Shown: piece by piece, positions 11,669-20,515 of the stretch
How positions within the stretch are numbered: position 1 is the stretch's first letter
How the letters are laid out: each line of letters starts with the position of its first letter
Origin: Lujinxingia litoralis
GTDB lineage: Bacteria; Myxococcota_A; Bradymonadia; Bradymonadales; Bradymonadaceae
DNA length: 64,000 nucleotides
Direction of reading: 5' to 3'
Assembly: GCF_003260125.1 (NCBI RefSeq)
Contig: NZ_QHKO01000001.1
Location: forward strand, 886,914-950,913
Position numbers and translations under genes: made by a program
Notes under the pieces: model-generated
Database searches by the model: none
Told to the model about the DNA's origin: nothing
What the model saw: the letters and a program-made list of their open reading frames with translations, nothing else

Positions 11669-13474
11669 TTACCGACGCTCCTTGGCCAGATCGATCATCG
11701 AACCCTGGGGCACCCAGCTCGGGTCAAGGGGCTCGACCACGACCGTATTGGTCTCGGTGACGTTCTGGTCCATGTAGGTCAAAAACTGGTGAATCGAGGG
11801 GTCCATCCGGCTCAGGAAAAACTTGGGGAAGACGCCCATAAACACCGCCATCAGCACGATGGGCACCAGCACACCGATCTCGCGGGCGCTCAGGCGCGGC
11901 ATCTTCGCGACCTCATCGTGAACCACCGCGCCAAACATCACGCGCTTGAACATCCACAGCAGGTAGGCCGCACCCAGGATGACACCCGAGGTCGCCACGA
12001 TGGTGAAGATAAAGGCGGTGATTTCCGGACCGGCCTGGCGGGCCGAGCCAATGGCCACATCGGTCATCGCGGTCAACTCGTAGACCCCGTAACCACTGCC
12101 GCCGGCTCCACGCACGTAACCAAAGGGCGTATCAAACCACAGGAAGTGGCTGCGGGAGGTCCCCATGATGCTCAGGAATTCGCCCACGAAGCCGTTGAGC
12201 CCCGGCAGACCCGCCGACGCAAAGGTGATGACCATGAAGAGCGCCGCGAATACCGGCATCACCTTGGCCACACCGCCGAAGTCCGCGATCTGACGAGAGT
12301 GACGGCGTTCGTAGATCACGCCCACGCACAGGAAGAGGCCGCCGGTGGCGATCCCGTGCGCCAGCATCACATACATCGCGCCGCTGAGCCCCTGGGGCGT
12401 CATCGCCACCAGACCCAACACGCAGAATCCCAGGTGGCTCACCGAGGAGTATGCGACCAGCTTTTTGACGTCGTCCTGCACCAGCGCGACGATCGCCCCG
12501 TACACGATGCCGATCACCGAGAGCACCGCGATGTAGGGCGCGAAGGTCTTCAGCGCATCCGGGAAGAGCGGAAAGGCGTAGCGCAGAATCCCGTAGGTCC
12601 CCATCTTCAGCATGACCGCAGCCAGGATCACCGAGCCGGCCGTCGGGGCCTGAACGTGCGCCAGGGGCAACCAGGTGTGGAAGGGGAAGAGCGGCACCTT
12701 GATCGCAAAGGCCAGGAAGAAGGCCGCGAACAACCAGAACTGCTCGGTGGCCGAGAACTCCGCGGCCAGAATGTCGGTGTAAAGGAACGAGAAGGTCCCC
12801 GTCTGACCGCCGGCCTGGAAGTACACGTACATGATGGCCAGCAGCATCAGAATCGAGCCCAGCATCGTGTAGATGAAGAAGGTCGCCGCGGCTTTCACGC
12901 GCTCGGCCCCACCCCACACGCCGATGATGAAGTACATCGGGATGAGCATCACTTCCCAGAAGATGTAGAAGAGGAACACATCGGTGGCCACCAGGGCCCC
13001 GATCATCCCCACTTCCAGGAAGAGCAGGCAGATCATGTACTCTTTGACGTTCTTATGCACCGCCGAGTACGTCGACCAGACCGCCAGGGGCATCAAAAAG
13101 GTCGTCAGCAGCACGATCCAGTAGCTGAACCCGTCGATGCCCAGCGAGTAGCTTACCCCCAGCGAGGGAATCCACTCATAGGGCCCCTCGGTCAGCTGGA
13201 AGGTAAAGGCCTCTCCGGCCGCCATGGGCACCGAGGGGTTAAAGAGCACCAGAATGCCCATGCTCACGGCAAAGACACCCAGGGTGGTCAGCAACGCCAC
13301 GTTGCGCAAGACCTGCACCTGATCACGGGGGATCAAAAGCAGAGCCAGAATCCCCAGAAGAGGCCCAAAGGTCGTCAGCGTCAGCCAGGGGATGCCCCCC
13401 TCGCCCACGTTGGCCGCCTGCGCCAGGAGCGGGTTGCCCACCAGGGCACTAAAGATGTTGGTCAGTTGAACCAT
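11669..13474 (-). CDS. nuoM: NADH-quinone oxidoreductase subunit M
   Basis: Second antiporter-like proton-pumping subunit of the complex I membrane arm; 601 residues, all-helical membrane protein. Recognisable blocks are EVMLIPMYFIIGVWGG with the conserved Glu, AIKVPLFPFHTWLPLAHVQAP with the channel Lys, and KKLVAYSSVSHLGFCVLG. It is about 90 residues longer than E. coli NuoM, mostly in a loop after the central helices (near residues 440-470) and at the C-terminus, which is hydrophilic and ends beyond the membrane part. It lies between nuoL and nuoN in the same direction. Confidence 0.95.
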   Translation of the reverse strand: MVQLTNIFSALVGNPLLAQAANVGEGGIPWLTLTTFGPLLGILALLLIPRDQVQVLRNVALLTTLGVFAVSMGILVLFNPSVPMAAGEAFTFQLTEGPYEWIPSLGVSYSLGIDGFSYWIVLLTTFLMPLAVWSTYSAVHKNVKEYMICLLFLEVGMIGALVATDVFLFYIFWEVMLIPMYFIIGVWGGAERVKAAATFFIYTMLGSILMLLAIMYVYFQAGGQTGTFSFLYTDILAAEFSATEQFWLFAAFFLAFAIKVPLFPFHTWLPLAHVQAPTAGSVILAAVMLKMGTYGILRYAFPLFPDALKTFAPYIAVLSVIGIVYGAIVALVQDDVKKLVAYSSVSHLGFCVLGLVAMTPQGLSGAMYVMLAHGIATGGLFLCVGVIYERRHSRQIADFGGVAKVMPVFAALFMVITFASAGLPGLNGFVGEFLSIMGTSRSHFLWFDTPFGYVRGAGGSGYGVYELTAMTDVAIGSARQAGPEITAFIFTIVATSGVILGAAYLLWMFKRVMFGAVVHDEVAKMPRLSAREIGVLVPIVLMAVFMGVFPKFFLSRMDPSIHQFLTYMDQNVTETNTVVVEPLDPSWVPQGSMIDLAKERR

Positions 13475-13566
13475 CGGTCCTAATCCAGTTCTCAGTTCGT
13501 GCTCGCCAGCACCAGATAGCGCGAGCCCGCCTTGGGGTTACTTCGAACGTCCTGATCGTGGTCGCC

Positions 13567-15690
13567 TCAGGCGAGGCAGCCCGGGTAGAAAATCGCCAGG
13601 ACGACAAGCGCGAGTGCCAGGCTGATGTACGTGGCATAGCGCTGCACGTTGCCGCTCTGCAGGTTGCGCAGAATCTGGCCCAGGTTCTGGGTCATAAACG
13701 CCGCCCCGCCCACCAGAAGCCCGGCGATGATGTTCTTATCGAACCAGGTCATCGCCTTGCCAATGAGGATGGACGGGCGCACGAAGGCCGCGAAGTAGCC
13801 CTCGTCGACGAAGTACTTGTTCGAAAGGATGTAATGAAGACGCGTTGCACGGGCGTAGATGACACCGGGCAGGTCGGTACGTTTGACGTACATCAGGTAC
13901 GCCAGCGCGATGCCACCACCGGCAACGAGTACGCTGACCGCCGCGGCGATCCCTTCGGCCAGGTAGGGGTGCGCGCCAAAGCGCCCGACGACCCGATAGG
14001 TGTCGGAAACGGCGAACACCTCGGCCAGCCAGTACTCCAGACCCAGCGCGTAGCTCTTGACGCCGGCCGGGAAGATCGCAGCGATGAAGTGCGGCCAGCC
14101 AATGTAGCCACCAACCACCGAGAGGAAGGCCAGCACGATCAGCGCCACCAGCATCGACGAGGGCGACTCATGGATGTGGCTGCGGGTTTCCTCATCGGCC
14201 CGGCACTCGCCATGGAAGGTCATGAAGTAGGCGCGGAACATGTAGAACGCCGTCAGACCGGCGGTAAGCACGCCCATGATGAACACGAACCAGTTAATCG
14301 CCAGCGCCCCACCGAGCACGCTGAGCGGACCGCCGTCAGCAGCCGCCACGGCCGGGGCCAGCGTGGTCGTGAAGTAGTCCATCTGCGCGGTGGCCAGGAC
14401 GCCTTCCACGTTGAGAATGTGCACGTTGGAGAGCGCGCTCCACAGGATCAGGTCCTTGGAGTAGAAGCCCGCGAAGAAGGGGACACCGGCGATGGCAAGC
14501 GTTCCGATCAGGAAGGTCGCGTGGGTCCAGGGCATGTATTTCCGAAGCCCGCCCATTTTGCGCATGTCCTGCTCATGATGCATACCGTGAATCACGCTAC
14601 CGGCGCCCAGGAAGAGCAGCGCCTTGAAGAAAGCGTGCGTCATCAGGTGGAAGACCGCCGCGGTGAACGACCCCACACCGACCGCCATGAACATAAAGCC
14701 CAGCTGCGAGACCGTAGAGTACGCCAGCACTTTCTTGATGTCGGTCTGCACAATCGCGATCGTCGCCGCCATAAAGGCGGTCAGCGATCCGACCACGGCC
14801 ACAATCGCCATCAGGTTCGGATCCAGGGTAAAGATCCAGTTGATACGCGAGAGCAGGAAGACACCGGCGGTGACCATCGTCGCCGCGTGAATCAGCGCAC
14901 TGACCGGCGTAGGACCGGCCATGGCGTCGGGAAGCCAGACGTAAAGCGGAATCTGCGCGCTCTTACCAGTGCAGCCCAGGAAGATCAGCACACCAACCGG
15001 CAACGCGATGGGCAGGAGCACCGCCGCGGTTGCGGTGGTCGTGGCCATCTGCTCCAGCTCCAGGTAATCCCAGGTGCCGGCGGTAAAGAAGAGGATGAAC
15101 ATCCCCAGCAGGAAGAAGAAGTCGCCCACGCGGTTGACGATGAACGCTTTCTGGCCAGCGGCGGCCTTCTCGGCGTCGGTGTACCAGAACCCGATCAGCA
15201 GGTAGCTGGCCATCCCCACGCCTTCCCAACCGATGAAGGTCACGAGCATATTCTTGCCCAGGGCAAGCAGGAGCATCGCGAACACAAAGAGGTTGAGGTA
15301 GGCGAAGTACCGCCACTTCGAGGGGTCCTCGGCCATGTAACCGGTCGAGTAGATGTGAATGAGCAGGCCCACCCCGGTAATGACCAGCACCAGCACGGCT
15401 GAGAGCGGATCAAAGAGGAAGGCGATCTCGGCGCTCAAACTCCCGCTGAAGATCCACTGGAAGGCGGTGTAGCTTAAGTGCCCCACCTCCTGCCCGTCGC
15501 CCTGATTGACCAGGGCCTGGAAGCTGATCAACGCAAAGGTAAACGCCAGCGCCATCGCGCCGCACGCCACCCAGTTGACCAACTTCGCGGGGAGTTTCGC
15601 GCCGAAGAGGCCGTTGATGATCGCGCCGAGCATCGGCATCAACACAATCAGGCCAAGAAAATAAAAGCTATCGGAGTAAAGCGGTTCCAT
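13567..15690 (-). CDS. nuoL: NADH-quinone oxidoreductase subunit L
   Basis: Distal antiporter-like subunit of complex I with the long lateral helix that runs along the membrane arm. 707 residues from the ATG at 15690 (MEPLYS), chosen over an upstream alternative because the family starts here. Family blocks include FIGWEGVGMASYLLIGFW (conserved Glu), KSAQIPLYVWLPDAMAGPTPVSALIHAATMVTAG (channel Lys) and KKVLAYSTVSQLGFM. The C-terminal 120 residues contain the amphipathic lateral helix and the last anchor helix. It is positioned between nuoK and nuoM. Confidence 0.96.
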   Translation of the reverse strand: MEPLYSDSFYFLGLIVLMPMLGAIINGLFGAKLPAKLVNWVACGAMALAFTFALISFQALVNQGDGQEVGHLSYTAFQWIFSGSLSAEIAFLFDPLSAVLVLVITGVGLLIHIYSTGYMAEDPSKWRYFAYLNLFVFAMLLLALGKNMLVTFIGWEGVGMASYLLIGFWYTDAEKAAAGQKAFIVNRVGDFFFLLGMFILFFTAGTWDYLELEQMATTTATAAVLLPIALPVGVLIFLGCTGKSAQIPLYVWLPDAMAGPTPVSALIHAATMVTAGVFLLSRINWIFTLDPNLMAIVAVVGSLTAFMAATIAIVQTDIKKVLAYSTVSQLGFMFMAVGVGSFTAAVFHLMTHAFFKALLFLGAGSVIHGMHHEQDMRKMGGLRKYMPWTHATFLIGTLAIAGVPFFAGFYSKDLILWSALSNVHILNVEGVLATAQMDYFTTTLAPAVAAADGGPLSVLGGALAINWFVFIMGVLTAGLTAFYMFRAYFMTFHGECRADEETRSHIHESPSSMLVALIVLAFLSVVGGYIGWPHFIAAIFPAGVKSYALGLEYWLAEVFAVSDTYRVVGRFGAHPYLAEGIAAAVSVLVAGGGIALAYLMYVKRTDLPGVIYARATRLHYILSNKYFVDEGYFAAFVRPSILIGKAMTWFDKNIIAGLLVGGAAFMTQNLGQILRNLQSGNVQRYATYISLALALVVLAIFYPGCLA

Positions 15691-15790
15691 GATCGCCTGT
15701 AATTCGCCAGGGAGTCGCCAGTGCGACCGCCTCGGGAGCATTCACTACACAGAAGCTCCCGGACGGCTCGCCCATCATGCGGCCCAAGTC

Positions 15791-16102
15791 CTAGTACTGA
15801 AGCTGCTGCATCTCGTCGACGTTGACGCTGCGCTTATGCCGGAAGACATGCAGCACAATGGCCAGGGCGACAGCCGCCTCGGCCGCCGCAACCGCCATCA
15901 CGAAGAAGGCAAAGATGTGCCCATCCATGTCGATGCGGTAACGGCTAAAGGCGATGAAAGTCAGGTTCACCGCGTTCAGCATCAGCTCGATGCTCATAAA
16001 GAGGATGATGGCGTTGCGACGCACCATCACGCCGACCATCCCGATCGAGAAGATCGCCGCCGAGAGGATCAAATAATGTGCGAGGGTTGGTTCCCAGGAC
16101 AT
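15791..16102 (-). CDS. nuoK: NADH-quinone oxidoreductase subunit K
   Basis: Small complex I membrane subunit of three helices, 103 residues, with the two buried glutamates of the family visible in [13 protein letters not shown] and [11 protein letters not shown]. The ATG at 16102 is preceded by GGAGTGTGGGC (GGAG, 7-base spacing), better than an in-frame GTG two codons earlier. It lies between nuoJ and nuoL, which is the standard order. Confidence 0.95.
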   Translation of the reverse strand: MSWEPTLAHYLILSAAIFSIGMVGVMVRRNAIILFMSIELMLNAVNLTFIAFSRYRIDMDGHIFAFFVMAVAAAEAAVALAIVLHVFRHKRSVNVDEMQQLQY

Positions 16103-16194
16103 GCCCACACTCCATCCACAAAATCGCGCGACCCTTGGGTGTTGTGGCGCCGCCCCACAAGGCGGCGTCCGGGTCGCAAAAGGGGAAGCGTCGA

Positions 16195-16968
16195 TTAAGC
16201 GACGCGTCGTTTGGCGATGATCATGGCGCCAACAATGGCGGCCAGAAGAAGGATCGCGGTCAGTTCAAAGGGGACCACGAAACGGTTGACCAGCGCCACG
16301 CTGATCGGTTTGAAGGTGCCGTAGAGACCGCTGCGGCCGGGGACAACCTCGGCGTTACGGGCCGCCGGGCTCAAGGCCGGCGGGAGCTCAAAGCCACGCG
16401 AGCTATCAAAGCGCGGGTACTTACCCTGGGCCGGGTTGCCCTGGCCTGCTTCCCAGGCCACCAGTTGAGCCTGATACGCGGCCTCCAGCGCCTCTTCGTT
16501 GATGTCGGCGGCCAGCCCGGGAATCGCAGACTGGGTGAGCAACGCCACCTTCTCGCCATCTTCAACCTGCTCCACCGCCTGCGCATACTGCTCGCGTCCC
16601 TGTGCCACGTCATCATTACTGACGACCGCCAGGATCGAGGCACCGGCAAAGAAGAAGATCGCCAGACCGCTGCCGATCGCCGCCACAAAGTGGAGCTGGA
16701 AGCGGTTCTCCCCAAGTTCCTCATCACGCAGGTTCAAGAGCATGATGATGAAGAGGAAGAGCACCATGATCGCGCCGCCGTAGACCAGCACCTGGACAAT
16801 GGCCAGGAAGTGGGCCGAGAGCAGCACGTAGAGCCCGGCAAAGAAGAAGAAGTCGGCGATCAATGCCAACGCGCTATACAGCGGGTTACGCACCACCACC
16901 ACGGTGAGGCTGGCGACCAGCGCCCCCAGCGCAAACATCCAAAAAAAGAGGGGTTCCCAAAAACCCAT
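16195..16968 (-). CDS. nuoJ: NADH-quinone oxidoreductase subunit J, with enlarged loop
   Basis: Complex I membrane subunit near the quinone site. The 257-residue product from the ATG at 16968 has GGAG 6 bases upstream. The first 115 residues hold four helices including the conserved [19 protein letters not shown] (the pi-bulge helix), and the last helix is about 230-252. Between them, residues 118-219 form a roughly 100-residue polar loop, longer than in E. coli NuoJ (184 residues in total). The loop is continuous with good codon use, so it is a real insertion, not a frameshift. nuoF lies 173 bases upstream and nuoK follows. Confidence 0.93.
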   Translation of the reverse strand: MGFWEPLFFWMFALGALVASLTVVVVRNPLYSALALIADFFFFAGLYVLLSAHFLAIVQVLVYGGAIMVLFLFIIMLLNLRDEELGENRFQLHFVAAIGSGLAIFFFAGASILAVVSNDDVAQGREQYAQAVEQVEDGEKVALLTQSAIPGLAADINEEALEAAYQAQLVAWEAGQGNPAQGKYPRFDSSRGFELPPALSPAARNAEVVPGRSGLYGTFKPISVALVNRFVVPFELTAILLLAAIVGAMIIAKRRVA

Positions 16969-17141
16969 GAAACACTCCACTCGACAGGCCAGAACCCGAA
17001 GGCCCTGAAGGCCGTACCGGGCCAATTGGCAGAACCCGCTTCAACCGGATCGCCAGTTTGCGAGCCGGTGCGGGCGAAGGTCTGATAGCGCACTTTCTTG
17101 AGGAGGTCAAAGCCCCAGACCGTGCGCAACAAGGTGCGCGG

Positions 17142-18446
17142 TCAGGCCGCTTCGCTGGAGCCTTTACCCCGCTTGGACCAGGCCGGGAAGCTGCAGCAGC
17201 CCTCTTCAATATGGCGCTCAAACTCTTCACGGAAGGTCAGAAGGTAGCTGCGCACCGGAATGGCGATCGAATCGCCCAACGCGCAGATCGTGTTGCCCTC
17301 AATGTTGCCACACATATCGAGCAGCAGATCGAGATCTTCGAGGCGACCGCGGCCGGCCTCGATCTCGTCGAGGACCTTCGCCACCCAACCACTGCCTTCG
17401 CGACAGGGGGTGCATTGTCCGCAGGACTCGTGGTGGTAGAAGTGCGCCAGGCGCGCGGCCAACCGCACCATGCAGGTGTCGGTGTCCATAAAGGTGATGC
17501 AGGCCGTTCCCATCGAACTGCCGGCCTCCCGCATCGTTTCAAACCCCATCTGCGAGTCGAGCTTATCGGGGGTCATCACCGCACAGGACGAGCCGCCGGG
17601 GATAAACGCCTTGAGTTCGTGGCCGGGAAGCATCCCGCCGGCGTAATCTTCCAGAAGTTCGCGGACGGTCACGCCCGAGGGCGCCTCGTAAACGCCGGGC
17701 CGCACCACCGGTCCGGACACCCCGTAGAGTTTCGGCCCACCATTTTTCTCGATTCCCATCGAGGCAAACCACTCCCCGCCCTTCTCAATGATCCAGGGGA
17801 TCGACGAGATCGTCTCCACATTGTTGACGATGGTCGGAGCCTGGAACGCCCCCACAACCGCCGGAAACGGCGGCTTCATACGCGGCTGGCCGCTCTTGCC
17901 CTCCAGGGCCTCGATCAGCGCGGTCTCTTCACCGCAGATGTAGGCGCCGGCGCCCGGATGCACGTAGAGATCGAAATCGAAGCCTTTGCCCAGGATATTC
18001 TTGCCCAGATAGCCCCGGGAGTACGCCTCTTTCACCGCGCCTTCCAGACGACGCACCGCGCTCTGGAGTTCGCCGCGCACGAAGATGTAGCCGTAGCGAA
18101 TGCCCAGCGCCCAGGCCGCGATGATGCAGCCCTCGATATGACGATGGGGATCAAGCTCCATCAGGTAGCGATCTTTAAAGGTGCCCGGTTCGCCTTCATC
18201 GGCATTGACCACCAGGTACTTGGGCAGATCGCTCTCTTTGGGAAGAAAGCTCCACTTGATACCGCACGGGAACCCGGCACCGCCGCGACCACGGAGGTTC
18301 GATTTTTTGACCTCCTCAATGATCGTGTCCCCGTCCATCCCGAAAGCCTTGCGCAGGGCCTGGTAGCCCCCGTTGGCTTCGAACACATCGATCGTATGTG
18401 CGTTGGGGATGTCGAAATTACGGCTAAGGTACTTTTCCTGCATCAT
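17142..18446 (-). CDS. nuoF: NADH-quinone oxidoreductase subunit F (NADH/FMN site)
   Basis: Carries FMN, the NADH site and one [4Fe-4S] cluster in the complex I dehydrogenase module; 434 residues. The glycine-rich FMN/NADH loop LRGRGGAGFPCGIKWSF lies near residues 50-66, and the second NADH-binding stretch AGAYICGEETALIEALEG lies in the middle. The cluster motif SCGQCTPCREG and the distal GNTICALGDS Cys complete the set. The start at 18446 has AAGGGA upstream. nuoE precedes it by 93 bases. The expected partner nuoG does not follow; nuoJ does. Confidence 0.96.
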   Translation of the reverse strand: MMQEKYLSRNFDIPNAHTIDVFEANGGYQALRKAFGMDGDTIIEEVKKSNLRGRGGAGFPCGIKWSFLPKESDLPKYLVVNADEGEPGTFKDRYLMELDPHRHIEGCIIAAWALGIRYGYIFVRGELQSAVRRLEGAVKEAYSRGYLGKNILGKGFDFDLYVHPGAGAYICGEETALIEALEGKSGQPRMKPPFPAVVGAFQAPTIVNNVETISSIPWIIEKGGEWFASMGIEKNGGPKLYGVSGPVVRPGVYEAPSGVTVRELLEDYAGGMLPGHELKAFIPGGSSCAVMTPDKLDSQMGFETMREAGSSMGTACITFMDTDTCMVRLAARLAHFYHHESCGQCTPCREGSGWVAKVLDEIEAGRGRLEDLDLLLDMCGNIEGNTICALGDSIAIPVRSYLLTFREEFERHIEEGCCSFPAWSKRGKGSSEAA

Positions 18447-18539
18447 GACGTCATATCCCTTGGGGCCTTCATCCGCGCGCGCAAAAGACGGCGCCAGGCT
18501 CCTTCTCAGTGCTGACTCTAAAGGGGGCCCACGGCCGGC

Positions 18540-19067
18540 TCAGTGCATCTCACGAGGGTTGGGCAGGCTGGCCAGCTTCGCATTGAGGGCTTCGATGATC
18601 TCGTCGACGCGGGCGTCATCGAGATTCTCAAAATACTCACTCTCGCCATCGGAGTAGCTGACCTGAAACATCGGGGCGGTGCCACACGACGCCAGACATT
18701 CGGCCTCCGAGAGGGTGTACGCCCCGTCTTCGCGAGTTTCCCCGAGCTTCACACCGAGGCGATCCTCGAGATGCTCGATCAGCTCATATCCGCCGCGCAA
18801 CGCGCAGGTCAGCGTGGTGCACACCTGAATATGGCATTTCCCGACCGGCGACTTGTTATACATCGTGTAAAACGTCGCCGCGTTGAGCACCCGAGTCGGG
18901 GGCACTTCCAGGCGCTCAGCGATATAATCCATCACTTCCACCGAGATCCACCCGAACTCCCGCTGCGCCAGGTGCAGCGCCGGCAACATCGCCGCCAGAG
19001 TGTTGGGGTACCGTGAGACGAGTTCCTTGAACTCGGCTTCCGCTTTCTCAGAGAATTCAACTGCCAT
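18540..19067 (-). CDS. nuoE: NADH-quinone oxidoreductase subunit E ([2Fe-2S])
   Basis: Thioredoxin-like subunit that holds cluster N1a of complex I; 175 residues. The four cluster ligands are C83 and C88 (CTTLTC) and C124 and C128 (CLASC). The N-terminal helical bundle and the RVLNAATFYTMYN stretch fit the family. It is the first gene of this nuo run; 117 non-coding bases separate it from the next gene, so the promoter should be between 19068 and 19184. Confidence 0.96.
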   Translation of the reverse strand: MAVEFSEKAEAEFKELVSRYPNTLAAMLPALHLAQREFGWISVEVMDYIAERLEVPPTRVLNAATFYTMYNKSPVGKCHIQVCTTLTCALRGGYELIEHLEDRLGVKLGETREDGAYTLSEAECLASCGTAPMFQVSYSDGESEYFENLDDARVDEIIEALNAKLASLPNPREMH

Positions 19068-19184
19068 GATCAGACGACCTTATACACGGGTAGGCGAAGA
19101 GGCGGCCCATTCTGGCACGCCTGTAGCCGGGGAAACCTAAATCTGGGGCCTTGCGGTGTCAACTGCGCCCGCGCTCTTCGCAGC

Positions 19185-19685
19185 TCAGAGGTACTCGGCG
19201 GGGCCCAGACGATAGTAAAAGCGCTCGCGACCAAGCCGGTAGAACCCCAGCGAGCGGTAGAGGATCGAAGCCGGGGTGTTGCCCTGATAGGCCTCCAGGT
19301 CGATGCCACGGATCCCGTGATCCTCGGCCCAGTCCAGCACCTGCTCCACCAGCCGGCGTCCCAGACGCCGGCGGCGAGCAGCGGGGGTCACATAGAGTTC
19401 TTCGATCCACAGAGCGCGACCGGCAAACTTTAACGACCAGTGGAAGTTCGCCAGCACCACGCCCACCGCCTCGCCGCCTTCATCCAGGCGCGCGACATAA
19501 CAGATGCAGCGCGGCGGTGAAGAGAGCGCTTCCTCGATGACCATTTCGGCCAGCTTTTCCAGATCGTCGAGGGCGGTCTCCACCCCCAGATCTGTCATAT
19601 CTTCTTGAAACAGGCGCGCCAGCACGGGGGCGTCGGCGGGCTCCGGCAGCTCGATCACCGGGGCTTCGGTAGCCTGATCTGACAT
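19185..19685 (-). CDS. GNAT-family N-acetyltransferase
   Basis: Predicted acetyl-CoA-dependent acetyltransferase of 166 residues. The acetyl-CoA loop is seen in VTPAARRRRLGRRLVEQVLDWA, preceded by the beta-strand IEELYV, with the usual late segment GIDLEAYQGNTPASILYRSLGF, a C-terminal motif of RimI-like enzymes. The ATG at 19685 is preferred because AGGA lies 8 bases upstream; a GTG at 19715 would add 10 residues. Substrate unknown. It lies between nuoE and the hemerythrin gene on the same strand, 34 bases after the latter's stop. Confidence 0.85.
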   Translation of the reverse strand: MSDQATEAPVIELPEPADAPVLARLFQEDMTDLGVETALDDLEKLAEMVIEEALSSPPRCICYVARLDEGGEAVGVVLANFHWSLKFAGRALWIEELYVTPAARRRRLGRRLVEQVLDWAEDHGIRGIDLEAYQGNTPASILYRSLGFYRLGRERFYYRLGPAEYL

Positions 19686-19719
19686 CTTCAGCATCCTGGT
19701 CGCATGCGCGTTCACACCA

Positions 19720-20238
19720 TCAAATTTCGCGCATCTTCTCTAAAAGTTCGCGGCGCTCATCGGCCGGAATTTTGGTGAGCACATCATCAAAGAGCGTCGT
19801 CTCTTCGGTCGTATGCTCATCGATCATTTTTGCCATGGAGCGCACCACGTCGAGGATCACCGCCAGATTACGGCCGATCTCTGCCGGCGTTCGCCCAAGC
19901 TGCTCATGCAGCCAACGGGTGCGCTGGCCCATCAACTCGTGGCCTTTCACCAGCGCGTCAATGCGTGGGCCAAGCTCCGGGAAGCGCTCTTCGATCTCCA
20001 CAAAGAAGATCTCTTCTTCCTGATTAAAGTGCTCCAGCATGTCATCCAGGGCCACGGCCATATCCTCCGAGGCCGATTCAATGAGCTCCTGTTTGCGCTC
20101 CGCGCTGGTCTGTTCTGCACCGATACGTTCAAAGGTACCGCTGAGATCTTCGAAAAGCCTGCGCAGATGCACATGCTCATGATGGACGCGATCAATGAGG
20201 TCGGACGAGGCGTTCGATTCGGGTGAGGCGTGTTCCAT
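19720..20238 (-). CDS. Hemerythrin-like (HHE) domain protein
   Basis: Predicted four-helix bundle with a non-heme di-iron site; 172 residues. Candidate ligands in the family spacing are H22 (in VHHEHVHLRRLF), H70 and E74 (LEHFNQEEE), H100 (KGHELMG), and H142 and E146 (DEHTTEETTLF). Members of this family sense or store oxygen, NO or iron; which applies here cannot be told. The ATG at 20238 begins the conserved part, and an in-frame extension to 20364 has no family likeness. It is probably co-transcribed with the acetyltransferase and sits between complex I and a putative metal-uptake pair. Confidence 0.88.
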   Translation of the reverse strand: MEHASPESNASSDLIDRVHHEHVHLRRLFEDLSGTFERIGAEQTSAERKQELIESASEDMAVALDDMLEHFNQEEEIFFVEIEERFPELGPRIDALVKGHELMGQRTRWLHEQLGRTPAEIGRNLAVILDVVRSMAKMIDEHTTEETTLFDDVLTKIPADERRELLEKMREI

Positions 20239-20424
20239 GGCTGCTTCGCTCTCCACTGCTACGGGCCGCACGCTCCGGCGCGTCGCAAAGAGATCGCCGG
20301 AGGCGCGCGCACGATAGCGGTCGTCATCGATCGGCGCAAGCCAGCCTCGCGCCCTGCCGCTCAACAGGCGGCCTCCCGGAGCTCTTCCCCGACGGCGACG
20401 CCTCTGAAAGTGAACATCTTGCCA

Positions 20425-20455
20425 GACCTTATTGCAATTTCATTGCATATAGTCC
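20425..20455 (+). promoter_or_regulatory. Palindromic operator-like site abutting a -10 element
   Basis: TGCAAT (20433-20438) and ATTGCA (20442-20447) form a 6-3-6 inverted repeat. TATAGT, a good -10 hexamer, begins at the next base (20448-20453). A regulator bound to the repeat would block the promoter of the gene at 20516. The GCAAT/ATTGC arms recall Fur-superfamily boxes, which fits the metal-related look of the downstream genes. The -35 match is poor and the regulator identity is inference. Confidence 0.5.
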
Positions 20456-20515
20456 ATAATCCCCTCCTGAGTAGCCGCGTCCACGCGCCCCCTGAATCCC
20501 GATCTTGAGTGCTCC

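Noticed and set aside
16969-17141. Remnant of nuoG, nuoH or nuoI between nuoF and nuoJ
   Set aside because: A short frame (RTVWGFDLLKKVRYQTF) is open but matches no part of these subunits; the gap is too short to hold any of them.
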